From: Actinomycetes bacterium
Lineage (GTDB): Bacteria > Actinomycetota > Thermoleophilia > Solirubrobacterales > JACPNS01
DNA length: 13,631 nt
Assembly: GCA_023404495.1 (NCBI GenBank)
Contig: JAEYBE010000042.1
Span: 1 to 13,631, forward strand
Reading direction: 5' to 3'
Shown: piece by piece, positions 1 through 5,518 of the stretch
How positions within the stretch are numbered: the first letter of the stretch is position 1
How the letters are laid out: every line of letters begins with the position of its first letter
Notes under the pieces: generated by a model
Seen by the model: only the letters and a program-made list of their open reading frames with translations
Databases searched by the model: none
Told to the model about the DNA's origin: nothing
Translations under genes and position numbers: made by a program

Positions 1-453
1 CGCCTCCACCGCAAGGAGCTGACGCGGTCCGCCAGCGGCCACGGATCGCGCTCGGCGAAGTACCGACACCTGGCGGGCGAGCGACTGGCGATCGACGACG
101 CCGGCGAGGCGATCATCGCCGTACTTCTTCTACGCGGCCCGCAGACACCGGGCGAACTGAAGACTCGCACCGAGCGCCTCCACGCCTTCACCGAACTGGG
201 CGAGCTTGAGCGTGTGCTCGACACGCTGGCCGACGCCGGCTACGTCGAGCGGCTGGAGCGCCGGCCCGGCGAGAAGCAGGCCAGGTGGCGGGAGCTCCTG
301 ACCGGCAGCGCGGACGAAGGCCAGACGAACGAGACGCCCGCAGTAGCGCCGACGACGCGCGCGCCGGATCAGGCCGAAGAGATCGCCGAACTCAAGGCCG
401 CTGTTGCGCGACTCGAAGCCGAAGTCGCCGAGCTGCGTTCGCGGATCGGCTGA
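1..453 (+). CDS. yceH: YceH / DUF480 family protein, C-terminal part (5' cut by window edge)
   Basis: Reading frame 1 is open from the first base to a TGA at 451-453, giving the last 150 residues. The segment GSRSAKYRH followed by LLLRGPQTPGELKTRTERLH (residues about 16-60) and a later ERRPGEKQARW stretch are the signature of the YceH/DUF480 family, which folds as paired winged-helix domains. The family's function is not firmly established. After the second winged helix comes an acidic, Thr/Ala/Pro-rich linker (about residues 100-122) and then a short C-terminal coiled coil (about 124-150) with regular Leu/Val/Ile spacing, also usual for YceH. The N-terminal winged helix is mostly outside the window. 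The ATG at 214 within this frame is internal and not a real start. A monooxygenase gene begins 25 nt downstream. Family call is confident; function is open. Confidence 0.87.
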   Translation, partial: RLHRKELTRSASGHGSRSAKYRHLAGERLAIDDAGEAIIAVLLLRGPQTPGELKTRTERLHAFTELGELERVLDTLADAGYVERLERRPGEKQARWRELLTGSADEGQTNETPAVAPTTRAPDQAEEIAELKAAVARLEAEVAELRSRIG

Positions 454-461
454 GCGGCAAG

Positions 462-467
462 TAACAT
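462..467 (+). promoter_or_regulatory. Possible -10 element (TAACAT) of the monooxygenase gene
   Basis: TAACAT ends 11 nt before the ATG at 479, in the 25-nt gap after the yceH stop. There is no Shine-Dalgarno sequence before that ATG. The position would give a leader of only a few bases. No convincing -35 is visible. Weak call, included because better examples of the same layout occur elsewhere in the window. Confidence 0.25.
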
Positions 468-478
468 CGATCGGTGTA

Positions 479-1996
479 ATGGTTCAGAGCGAGCACCACC
501 ACATCGCAATCATCGGCTCGGGCTTCTCGGGGATCGCCATGGCGCGCTACCTGAAGAAGTCGGGACGCGAGGACTTCACGATTTTCGAGAAGGGCGACGA
601 TGTCGGCGGCACATGGCGCGACAACACCTACCCGGGCATCGCCTGCGACGTGCCGTCAAATCTCTACTCGTTCTCGTTCGCGCTCAATCCCGACTGGTCG
701 CGCAGCTACTCGGGCGGATGGGAGATCAACAACTACATCCGCGAAACGGCGAAGAGGCTCGACATCATCAAGCACATCCGTTTCGGCGACGCGATCACGA
801 GCGCGGCGTGGGATGACGAGGCCGGCATCTGGCGCTGCGAGAGCCAGCAGGGACCGTTCACGGCCGACTTCCTGATCGGCGCGATGGGTCCGCTCTCAGA
901 GCCGCAGATTCCCGAGCTCCCTGGGATCGAGAAGTTCAAGGGCCGCACTTTCCACTCGCAGCAGTGGGACCACGACTACGACCTCGCGGGCAAGCGCGTG
1001 GCCGTCGTCGGTACCGGCGCCTCGGCGATCCAGTTCGTGCCGCAGATTCAGCCGGAGGTCGCCGAGCTGCACCTCTACCAGCGCACCGCGCCGTGGATCC
1101 TGCCGCGTTCGGAGCGCAGCCTCACCAAGATTGAGCACAAGCTCTATCGCTACTTCCCGCCAGCCCAGAAGCTGGTGCGCGGCGCGGTCTACTCGATGCT
1201 CGAGATGCGCGTCGTCGGTTTCATCAAGCAGAGCTGGATCATGAGCCTCGCCGAACCGCTGGCCAAGCTCAACATCCGCCGCCACATCAAGGACAAGGAA
1301 CTGCGCAAGAAGGTCACGCCGAGTTTCCGCATCGGTTGCAAGCGCATCCTGATGGCCAACAACTACTACCCGGCGCTCGCGAAGGACAACGTCGAGGTGA
1401 TCACGCACGCGGTCACGGAAGTGCGCGAGAACTCGATCGTCGCCGCCGATGGCACCGAGCGCGAGATCGACGCGATCATCTGGGGAACCGGTTTCCACGT
1501 GACCGACAACCCCGAGTGGGACAACATCCGCGGCCGCGACGGACGCTCGCTCACCGAGACTTGGGCGCCGACTGGTATGCGCTCTTACCTGGGCACGCTG
1601 GTGCCGAACTTCCCGAACACGTTCTTGATCATCGGACCCAACACCGGCCTTGGCCACAGCTCGATGGTGTACATGATCGAGTCGAACGTCGAGTACATCA
1701 TCAGCGTGCTCGACCACGTCGAGCGCACCGGTGCGCGTGACGTCGAGGTCGCCGAGTCGACGGTCGAGGCGTTCGAAGCTGACATCGTGCGCCGCTCGCG
1801 TGGAACGGTCTGGACGACAGGCGGTTGCGACAGCTGGTACCTCGACTCAAACGGTCGCAACACGGTGCTCTGGCCCGACTTCACGTTCCGCTTTCGCAAG
1901 CTCTGTCGATCGTTCGAGCCCGGTCAGGTAATGCTTGACGCCACCGGCGCTGATAGAACTTCGTCCCATGAGCGAAACGCCCCCGCCCCCGCCTGA
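479..1996 (+). CDS. Flavin-dependent monooxygenase, Baeyer-Villiger type
   Basis: A 505-residue FAD/NADPH enzyme. From the family, the likely reaction is oxygen insertion next to a carbonyl (ketone or aldehyde to ester/lactone) using NADPH and O2 in the cytoplasm. Seen in the sequence: an N-terminal FAD Rossmann motif GSGFSG (13-18); GGTWRDNTYPGIACD (43-57); the Baeyer-Villiger fingerprint F-x-G-x3-H-x3-W-D as F153, G155, H159, W163, D164; a second nucleotide motif GTGASA (178-183); a GCKR...NNYYP segment (286-298); and WGTGF (335-339). Length is normal for the class. The start at 479 was chosen because the first beta strand begins about eight residues later; the frame stays open back to 404, but that overlaps yceH. 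The C-terminal tail overlaps the next gene by 29 bp. The substrate cannot be read from sequence. A group B flavin N-monooxygenase is the alternative, disfavoured by the intact fingerprint. Confidence 0.9.
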   Translation: MVQSEHHHIAIIGSGFSGIAMARYLKKSGREDFTIFEKGDDVGGTWRDNTYPGIACDVPSNLYSFSFALNPDWSRSYSGGWEINNYIRETAKRLDIIKHIRFGDAITSAAWDDEAGIWRCESQQGPFTADFLIGAMGPLSEPQIPELPGIEKFKGRTFHSQQWDHDYDLAGKRVAVVGTGASAIQFVPQIQPEVAELHLYQRTAPWILPRSERSLTKIEHKLYRYFPPAQKLVRGAVYSMLEMRVVGFIKQSWIMSLAEPLAKLNIRRHIKDKELRKKVTPSFRIGCKRILMANNYYPALAKDNVEVITHAVTEVRENSIVAADGTEREIDAIIWGTGFHVTDNPEWDNIRGRDGRSLTETWAPTGMRSYLGTLVPNFPNTFLIIGPNTGLGHSSMVYMIESNVEYIISVLDHVERTGARDVEVAESTVEAFEADIVRRSRGTVWTTGGCDSWYLDSNGRNTVLWPDFTFRFRKLCRSFEPGQVMLDATGADRTSSHERNAPAPA

Positions 1997-2723
1997 GGGA
2001 TCAGTCCCGCCGCCACCACCGCCTCCGGGCCAGCAGCCACCGGCACCGCCGACGCCGCCGGCCGGGGGTACGCCGCCACCACAGCAGCCGCCGGCCTACG
2101 TGCCGGGGCCGTATCCGGTCGACCTATCGATCGACTACCAGGATCGTGAGCTCAATCGCACCACGACCTTTTTCCGGTTGTTCACGGCGATACCGATCTT
2201 GATCATTCTCGGGACGCTCACTACGTCCACTTACTACGGGGTTGATGGCACGACGATGTGGGCTGGCGGCGCGATCGGCTTGATCGTCCTGCCGACAGCG
2301 TTGATGATCATCTTCCGCGAGAAGTACCCGCGCTGGTGGTTTGACTTCAACAAGCAACTCGTCTCATTCATGTACCGGGTGGGCGTCTACCTGCTGCTGA
2401 TCGACGATCGCTACCCCTCGACCGACGAAGAGCAAGCTGTCCACGTGAAGCTCGAGTACCCGGACGTCGATCGCGATCTATCGCGCTTCATGCCGATCAT
2501 CAAATGGCTACTCGCGATCCCGCACGTCGTGGTGCTGTTCTTCCTCTGGATCGGAGTCTTCTTCGGGACGATCTACGCCTGGTTCATGATCCTTTTCACC
2601 GGGCGCTATCCGCGTGACATCTTCGATTTTGTCGTCGGCGTGCAGCGCTGGACGCTCCGAGTCGAGGCTTACGCCGCGCTGCTGGTCACCGACGAGTACC
2701 CTCCTTTCCGTCTGGAGAGCTGA
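1968..2723 (+). CDS. Membrane protein with two tandem DUF4389 units and a proline-rich N-terminus
   Basis: A 251-residue protein of unknown function. Residues 4-48 are almost only Pro, Gly, Gln, Ala and Thr, with runs of five and seven prolines: a disordered cytoplasmic-type tail. Two similar units follow. Unit 1 (about 50-150) contains RLFTAIPILIIL, then FREKYPRWWFDF and VGVYLLLIDDRYP. Unit 2 (about 159-248) contains KWLLAIPHVVVL, FTGRYPRDIFDF and VEAYAALLVTDEYPPF. Hydrophobic segments lie at about 70-86, 98-116, 134-145 (short) and 178-211. The second unit is the canonical DUF4389 sequence; the first is a diverged copy. The start at 1968 removes an implausible 11-residue extension and places the start inside the 3' end of the monooxygenase gene. 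No Shine-Dalgarno is visible; TAGAAC at 1954-1959 is a poor -10 candidate. Family call is strong; the role is unknown. Confidence 0.85.
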   Translation: MSETPPPPPEGSVPPPPPPPGQQPPAPPTPPAGGTPPPQQPPAYVPGPYPVDLSIDYQDRELNRTTTFFRLFTAIPILIILGTLTTSTYYGVDGTTMWAGGAIGLIVLPTALMIIFREKYPRWWFDFNKQLVSFMYRVGVYLLLIDDRYPSTDEEQAVHVKLEYPDVDRDLSRFMPIIKWLLAIPHVVVLFFLWIGVFFGTIYAWFMILFTGRYPRDIFDFVVGVQRWTLRVEAYAALLVTDEYPPFRLES

Positions 2724-2743
2724 GGCGGGGGCGGCTCATCGGG

Positions 2744-2755
2744 ACGAACGTTCGT
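2744..2755. promoter_or_regulatory. Perfect 12-bp palindrome, probable TetR operator
   Basis: ACGAACGTTCGT is its own reverse complement. It lies 27 bp upstream of the tetR start codon and covers the place where the -35 element should be, given the -10 at 2769-2774. TetR-family proteins usually bind such short palindromes at their own promoters, so negative autoregulation is the simplest reading. The palindrome is seen; the binding protein is inferred. Confidence 0.65.
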
Positions 2756-2768
2756 TCGCGCTATCGCG

Positions 2769-2774
2769 TATGAT
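2769..2774 (+). promoter_or_regulatory. -10 element (TATGAT) of the tetR gene, probably leaderless
   Basis: TATGAT matches the sigma-70-type -10 consensus at five of six positions and ends 8 nt before the ATG at 2783. Transcription would then start at or within a base or two of the start codon. There is no Shine-Dalgarno sequence between them. The -35 region overlaps the palindrome at 2744-2755. Confidence 0.6.
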
Positions 2775-2782
2775 CTTCCGCG

Positions 2783-3361
2783 ATGGCGACCCCGGCAAGC
2801 ACCCGCTCTGAGCAACCCAGCACGCGCGAGCGGATCCTCGAGCACTCGGTTCAGATTGCCTCGGCGGAGGGTCTTGAGTCACTGACGATCGGCCGCCTGG
2901 CCTCCGATCTCGGGATGAGCAAGAGTGGCCTCTTCGGGCACTTCGGCTCCAAGGAGGAGCTGCAGCTCGCAACGATCGACGCCGGATCGGAGATCTTCGG
3001 GCGCACGGTGATCCGCCCGGCGCGCGATGAACCGGCCGGAGCCGCGCGGCTCTCGCGCCTGGTGCACAACTTCGTCGACTATCTCGAGCAGGCGACCTTT
3101 GAGGGCGGCTGCTTCTGGGGATCGGTCTCGGCCGAGTTCGACAACCGCCCTGGACCGGTGCGGGAGATGATCAAGGAGAAGCTCTCGGTCTGGCTGGACG
3201 TGCTGCGCGAGCAGGCGCGCGAGGCTGGAGTTGGGGATCCGGAGCAGATGACCTTCGAGCTCTACTCGATCTGCCAGGGCGCCAACACCCAGTACCAGCT
3301 CTTTGGCGACGCGGAGATCTTCTCACGGGCTCGCGCCGCACTCGAGCGGCTGCTGCCCTAG
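2783..3361 (+). CDS. TetR/AcrR-family transcriptional regulator
   Basis: A 192-residue one-component repressor. The N-terminal DNA-binding domain covers about residues 12-62: RERILEHSVQIASAEG, then LTIGRLASDLGMSKSGLFGHF (34-54) with the recognition helix near MSKSGLFGHF, followed by GSKEELQLATID. The C-terminal ligand/dimer domain has FEGGCFWGSVSAEFDNRPGP (106-125), a motif frequent in actinobacterial TetR proteins. The ligand cannot be deduced. The ATG at 2783 is supported by the -10 at 2769-2774 and the palindrome at 2744-2755, and it gives a usual-length N-terminal arm. The HTH gene begins 5 nt after its TAG stop, so the two are almost certainly co-transcribed. Targets beyond its own operon are unknown; the membrane protein gene just upstream lies on the same strand and does not share the promoter. 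Confidence 0.92.
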   Translation: MATPASTRSEQPSTRERILEHSVQIASAEGLESLTIGRLASDLGMSKSGLFGHFGSKEELQLATIDAGSEIFGRTVIRPARDEPAGAARLSRLVHNFVDYLEQATFEGGCFWGSVSAEFDNRPGPVREMIKEKLSVWLDVLREQAREAGVGDPEQMTFELYSICQGANTQYQLFGDAEIFSRARAALERLLP

Positions 3362-3366
3362 GCCGC

Positions 3367-3987
3367 GTGGCGATCACCGAGGAAGAACGCGAATCGATGC
3401 TGCACAGCCTCGTGGGCCTGCGGCGCGTACGCGAACTGCTCCCGGGGAACGCCGACGTCGATCGAGGCATCGAGGGCATAAAGGCGGCGCTCGGGGAAGC
3501 GGTTACGCAGCGAACCGCGGCGCGGGCGCTCGGGATCGCGCATCCCGAACTTTCTGAGCTGATCTCTGGCGGCGAGCTGGCGGTGAAGGACACGCCCAAG
3601 GGCCGCGCTCAGGTCGTGGTGGATTCTCTGGTCGATCTGATCGAGGCGCGCGACGTTGCGCCGCCGGAGCCGCCGGCGTGGAAGCAGCGCCGCGCAGAGC
3701 GTGAGGCGGCCGGCGGGACGGAAGACCGCGAGGCCGACATGCAGCAGATCATCAAGCTCCGCGCGTTGGCGTTTCACCGCGCACTGGCGCGCAACCTCGA
3801 CCGGGCGATGGTCGAGAGTGCGCAGCAGACTGTTTCAGAGCGGCGGGAGTCGGGCGATCTCTCTGCCGACCAGGCCGAAGCCTGGCTGAACGTTCTCGAG
3901 CGACCGATCAGCGACATCGCGGCCAAGATCACCGACTACAGCCCAGCCGGCGACGACCTGCGCGCCACCTCACCCTTCACCCAATAG
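3367..3987 (+). CDS. Unrecognised protein with an excisionase/MerR-like helix-turn-helix segment
   Basis: A 206-residue protein starting at GTG 3367, 5 nt after the tetR stop, with no Shine-Dalgarno; translation probably depends on re-initiation after tetR. I do not recognise a named family. Residues 1-40 are a charged helix. Residues 47-84 read TQRTAARALGIAHPELSELI then a GEL..KDTPKGRAQV stretch, a layout typical of small helix-turn-helix/wing domains of the excisionase type, in which a helix pair is followed by a short beta wing. Residues 86-94 form another hydrophobic helix. Residues 98-122 are a Pro/Arg/Glu-rich linker. The C-terminal half (about 125-190) is predicted helical, rich in Ala, Leu and Arg, and ends in GDDLRATSPFTQ. 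No transmembrane segment or signal peptide is seen. An antitoxin-like or nucleoid-associated role is possible, but no toxin partner is visible here. A hairpin follows the stop. Confidence 0.72.
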   Translation: MAITEEERESMLHSLVGLRRVRELLPGNADVDRGIEGIKAALGEAVTQRTAARALGIAHPELSELISGGELAVKDTPKGRAQVVVDSLVDLIEARDVAPPEPPAWKQRRAEREAAGGTEDREADMQQIIKLRALAFHRALARNLDRAMVESAQQTVSERRESGDLSADQAEAWLNVLERPISDIAAKITDYSPAGDDLRATSPFTQ

Positions 3988-3999
3988 GGCCCCACCAAA

Positions 4000-4031
4000 A
4001 ACTACGTCAAAGATGCACCTTTGACGTAGTT
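4000..4031 (-). terminator. Rho-independent terminator for the acyl-CoA dehydrogenase gene, perhaps bidirectional
   Basis: Arms 4000-4012 and 4019-4031 pair perfectly over 13 bp (AACTACGTCAAAG against its complement) around a six-base loop at 4013-4018. Read on the - strand, the stem runs into five T residues (complement of 3997-4001), so it is a proper terminator for the leftward dehydrogenase gene, whose TAA stop overlaps the stem foot. Read on +, it follows the HTH gene stop by 12 nt but lacks a T run. The stem is strikingly AT-rich for this DNA. Confidence 0.8.
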
Positions 4032-5244
4032 AGACGCCGAGGGTTTTGCCGAGGATCTCTTTCATGATCTCGTCGGTGCCGCCGCCGATTGGGCCCAGGC
4101 GCGCGTCGCGGAGGGCTCGCTCGATCTTGTATTCCTTCATGTAGCCGTTGCCGCCGTGCAGCTGGATGCATTCGTTGCAGATGTCGACCAGCAGCATCTG
4201 CGTAAAAAGCTTGGACATCGTCACCTCGGTGATCGGGTTCTTGCCCTCGATGAACAGGCGCAGTGCGTTGTAGGTCAGCGCGCGGGCGGCTTCGATCTGT
4301 GTCGCCATGTCGGCCATCTTGTGCCGCGTGACCTGGAACTTGCTGATCGTGCGGCCGAAAGCCTCGCGCTCGTGGATGTAGTCCAGCGTCTGGTTGTAGA
4401 CGTCGCGCATCGCGCCGATCGCACCCAATGACAACTGCAGCCGCTCCCACTGGAAGTTGCCCATGATCATGTAGAAGCCCTCGTTCTCGTTGCCGAGCAG
4501 GTTCTCGTCGGGCACGAAAACGTCCTGGTAGGCGATCTCGGCGGTGTCCGAGGCGTGCCAGCCCATCTTCTCGAGCGGCGAGGCAGTCAGCCCTTCGCCG
4601 CGCTCGACGATGAAGAAGCTGATGCCGTGATGGCCACCCTCGTCGGTCGTCTTGGCGGCGGTCACGATCACGTCTGCGCGCACGCCGTTGGTGATGAAGA
4701 CCTTGCTGCCGTTGAGCACCCAGCCGCCATCGACCTTCTCGGCCTTGGTCTGGATGCCGGCGACGTCGCTGCCGGCGCCCGGCTCAGTGATTCCAAGCGC
4801 GAAGATCTTCTCGCCGGTGATTCCGGGGGGCATGTACTTCTGCTTCTGCTCATCGTTGCCGAACTTCCAGATCGGCGTCATCGCGATGCCGGCGTGGGCC
4901 CAGAGCCCGGCGGCGAGTCCGCCGCTGCCGCAGGCCGGGAGCTCCTCGAGCAGGACGGCCTCGGCGAGATATCCGTCGGCGGCGTCATCGGGACCCCCGG
5001 CGCACGATCCGCCGTACTTCTCCTCGAACTTGATGCCCAGATAGCCCTGCGCGCCGACCTGCCGGAAGACCTCGTCCGGGAAGTACTTGGCGTCCTCCCA
5101 CTCGTCGGCATGCGGAGTGAGATTGTCGAGCACCCATCCGCGCACCGACTGGCGGAACTCCTCGAGTTCTTCGGTGAAAGGGGGCGTGATGTCGCGCGCC
5201 ATGCCCGGGATCCGGGTGGCGCTGCGAGTGGCTGAAGCGTTCAT
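4030..5244 (-). CDS. Acyl-CoA dehydrogenase (long-chain/isovaleryl type)
   Basis: A 404-residue FAD enzyme that introduces the alpha,beta double bond in acyl-CoA, the first step of beta-oxidation, passing electrons to electron-transfer flavoprotein. Seen: ALGITEPGAGSD (149-160) and WVLNGSKVFITNG (175-187) of the middle domain; FQWERL (264-269); REAFGRTISKFQ (293-304); QLHGGNGYMKEY (361-372); and IGGGTDEI (386-393). At the position where medium-chain enzymes have their catalytic Glu (IYEGT), this protein has Gly. A Glu sits instead at 267 in WER, the position used by long-chain and isovaleryl enzymes. The start at 5244 was chosen for its -10-like TAACCT seven bases upstream; ATG 5202 (residue 15) is an alternative and the frame stays open to 5268. 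No Shine-Dalgarno. The chain-length preference cannot be read reliably. It is transcribed alone. Confidence 0.9.
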   Translation of the reverse strand: MNASATRSATRIPGMARDITPPFTEELEEFRQSVRGWVLDNLTPHADEWEDAKYFPDEVFRQVGAQGYLGIKFEEKYGGSCAGGPDDAADGYLAEAVLLEELPACGSGGLAAGLWAHAGIAMTPIWKFGNDEQKQKYMPPGITGEKIFALGITEPGAGSDVAGIQTKAEKVDGGWVLNGSKVFITNGVRADVIVTAAKTTDEGGHHGISFFIVERGEGLTASPLEKMGWHASDTAEIAYQDVFVPDENLLGNENEGFYMIMGNFQWERLQLSLGAIGAMRDVYNQTLDYIHEREAFGRTISKFQVTRHKMADMATQIEAARALTYNALRLFIEGKNPITEVTMSKLFTQMLLVDICNECIQLHGGNGYMKEYKIERALRDARLGPIGGGTDEIMKEILGKTLGV

Positions 5245-5251
5245 CTGGCGG

Positions 5252-5257
5252 AGGTTA
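5252..5257 (-). promoter_or_regulatory. -10 element (TAACCT) of the acyl-CoA dehydrogenase gene, probably leaderless
   Basis: On the - strand TAACCT ends seven bases before the ATG at 5244. No Shine-Dalgarno lies between them. Transcription would start at or very near the start codon. No good -35 hexamer is visible; that area instead carries the palindrome at 5271-5280. Confidence 0.5.
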
Positions 5258-5270
5258 ACCGGTTGCACGT

Positions 5271-5280
5271 ACCGATCGGT
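5271..5280. promoter_or_regulatory. Perfect 10-bp palindrome ACCGATCGGT, possible operator
   Basis: ACCGATCGGT is its own reverse complement and lies 13 bp upstream of the proposed -10 of the acyl-CoA dehydrogenase gene, overlapping the -35 area. Fatty-acid genes in Actinomycetota are often controlled by TetR-type repressors that bind short palindromes in such places. It differs from the palindrome before tetR at 2744-2755, so another regulator is more likely. The symmetry is seen; regulation is inferred. Confidence 0.45.
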
Positions 5281-5518
5281 GCGTTTCGGGCGCCTGGAGT
5301 TCCTGACTCCCGGGCCCTGGGCCGGTTGTTGGGAAGGCCCGCGGCTTGTTCGAGCGGTCGATCTTCCTGACTACCGTCGGTTCGGGCGCCAGCAAGGCAG
5401 ATCCCGCCCGAGTGGGCGGCATGTGTGCATCCGGCCAGCAGCGCTATGCGCCACGCGCGCACAGATACCGCCGACCAAGGCGGCAAGCGGCGCGCGCCGG
5501 CCGCGGTGGCGCGCCGGT

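Larger units (their letters stand above)
5245..5518. other. 274-bp non-coding gap between acyl-CoA dehydrogenase start and cyclase stop
   Basis: This is the longest stretch without a gene. It holds the dehydrogenase promoter elements described separately (5252-5280). Further along are a 6-bp GC hairpin (arms 5404-5409 and 5414-5419, four-base loop) and, right next to the cyclase stop, a GC-rich imperfect inverted repeat at about 5488-5516 containing GGCGCGCC. Neither has a T run, so neither is a convincing intrinsic terminator. A short leftward open frame across 5241-5486 has no family signature. I see no tRNA or small RNA. Confidence 0.5.

Noticed and set aside
896..1717. Long - strand open frame of 273 codons opposite the monooxygenase
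   Set aside because: Val/Asp/Arg-rich shadow with no motif; the + strand has an intact Baeyer-Villiger fingerprint over the same bases.
4555..5235. + strand open frame of 226 codons opposite the acyl-CoA dehydrogenase
   Set aside because: Low-complexity Leu/Ala/Gly/Asp composition with no motif; antisense shadow of a well-supported enzyme.
5350..5420. tRNA-like GGTTCG motif near 5379
   Set aside because: No matching T-arm, anticodon arm or acceptor stem can be folded around it on either strand.
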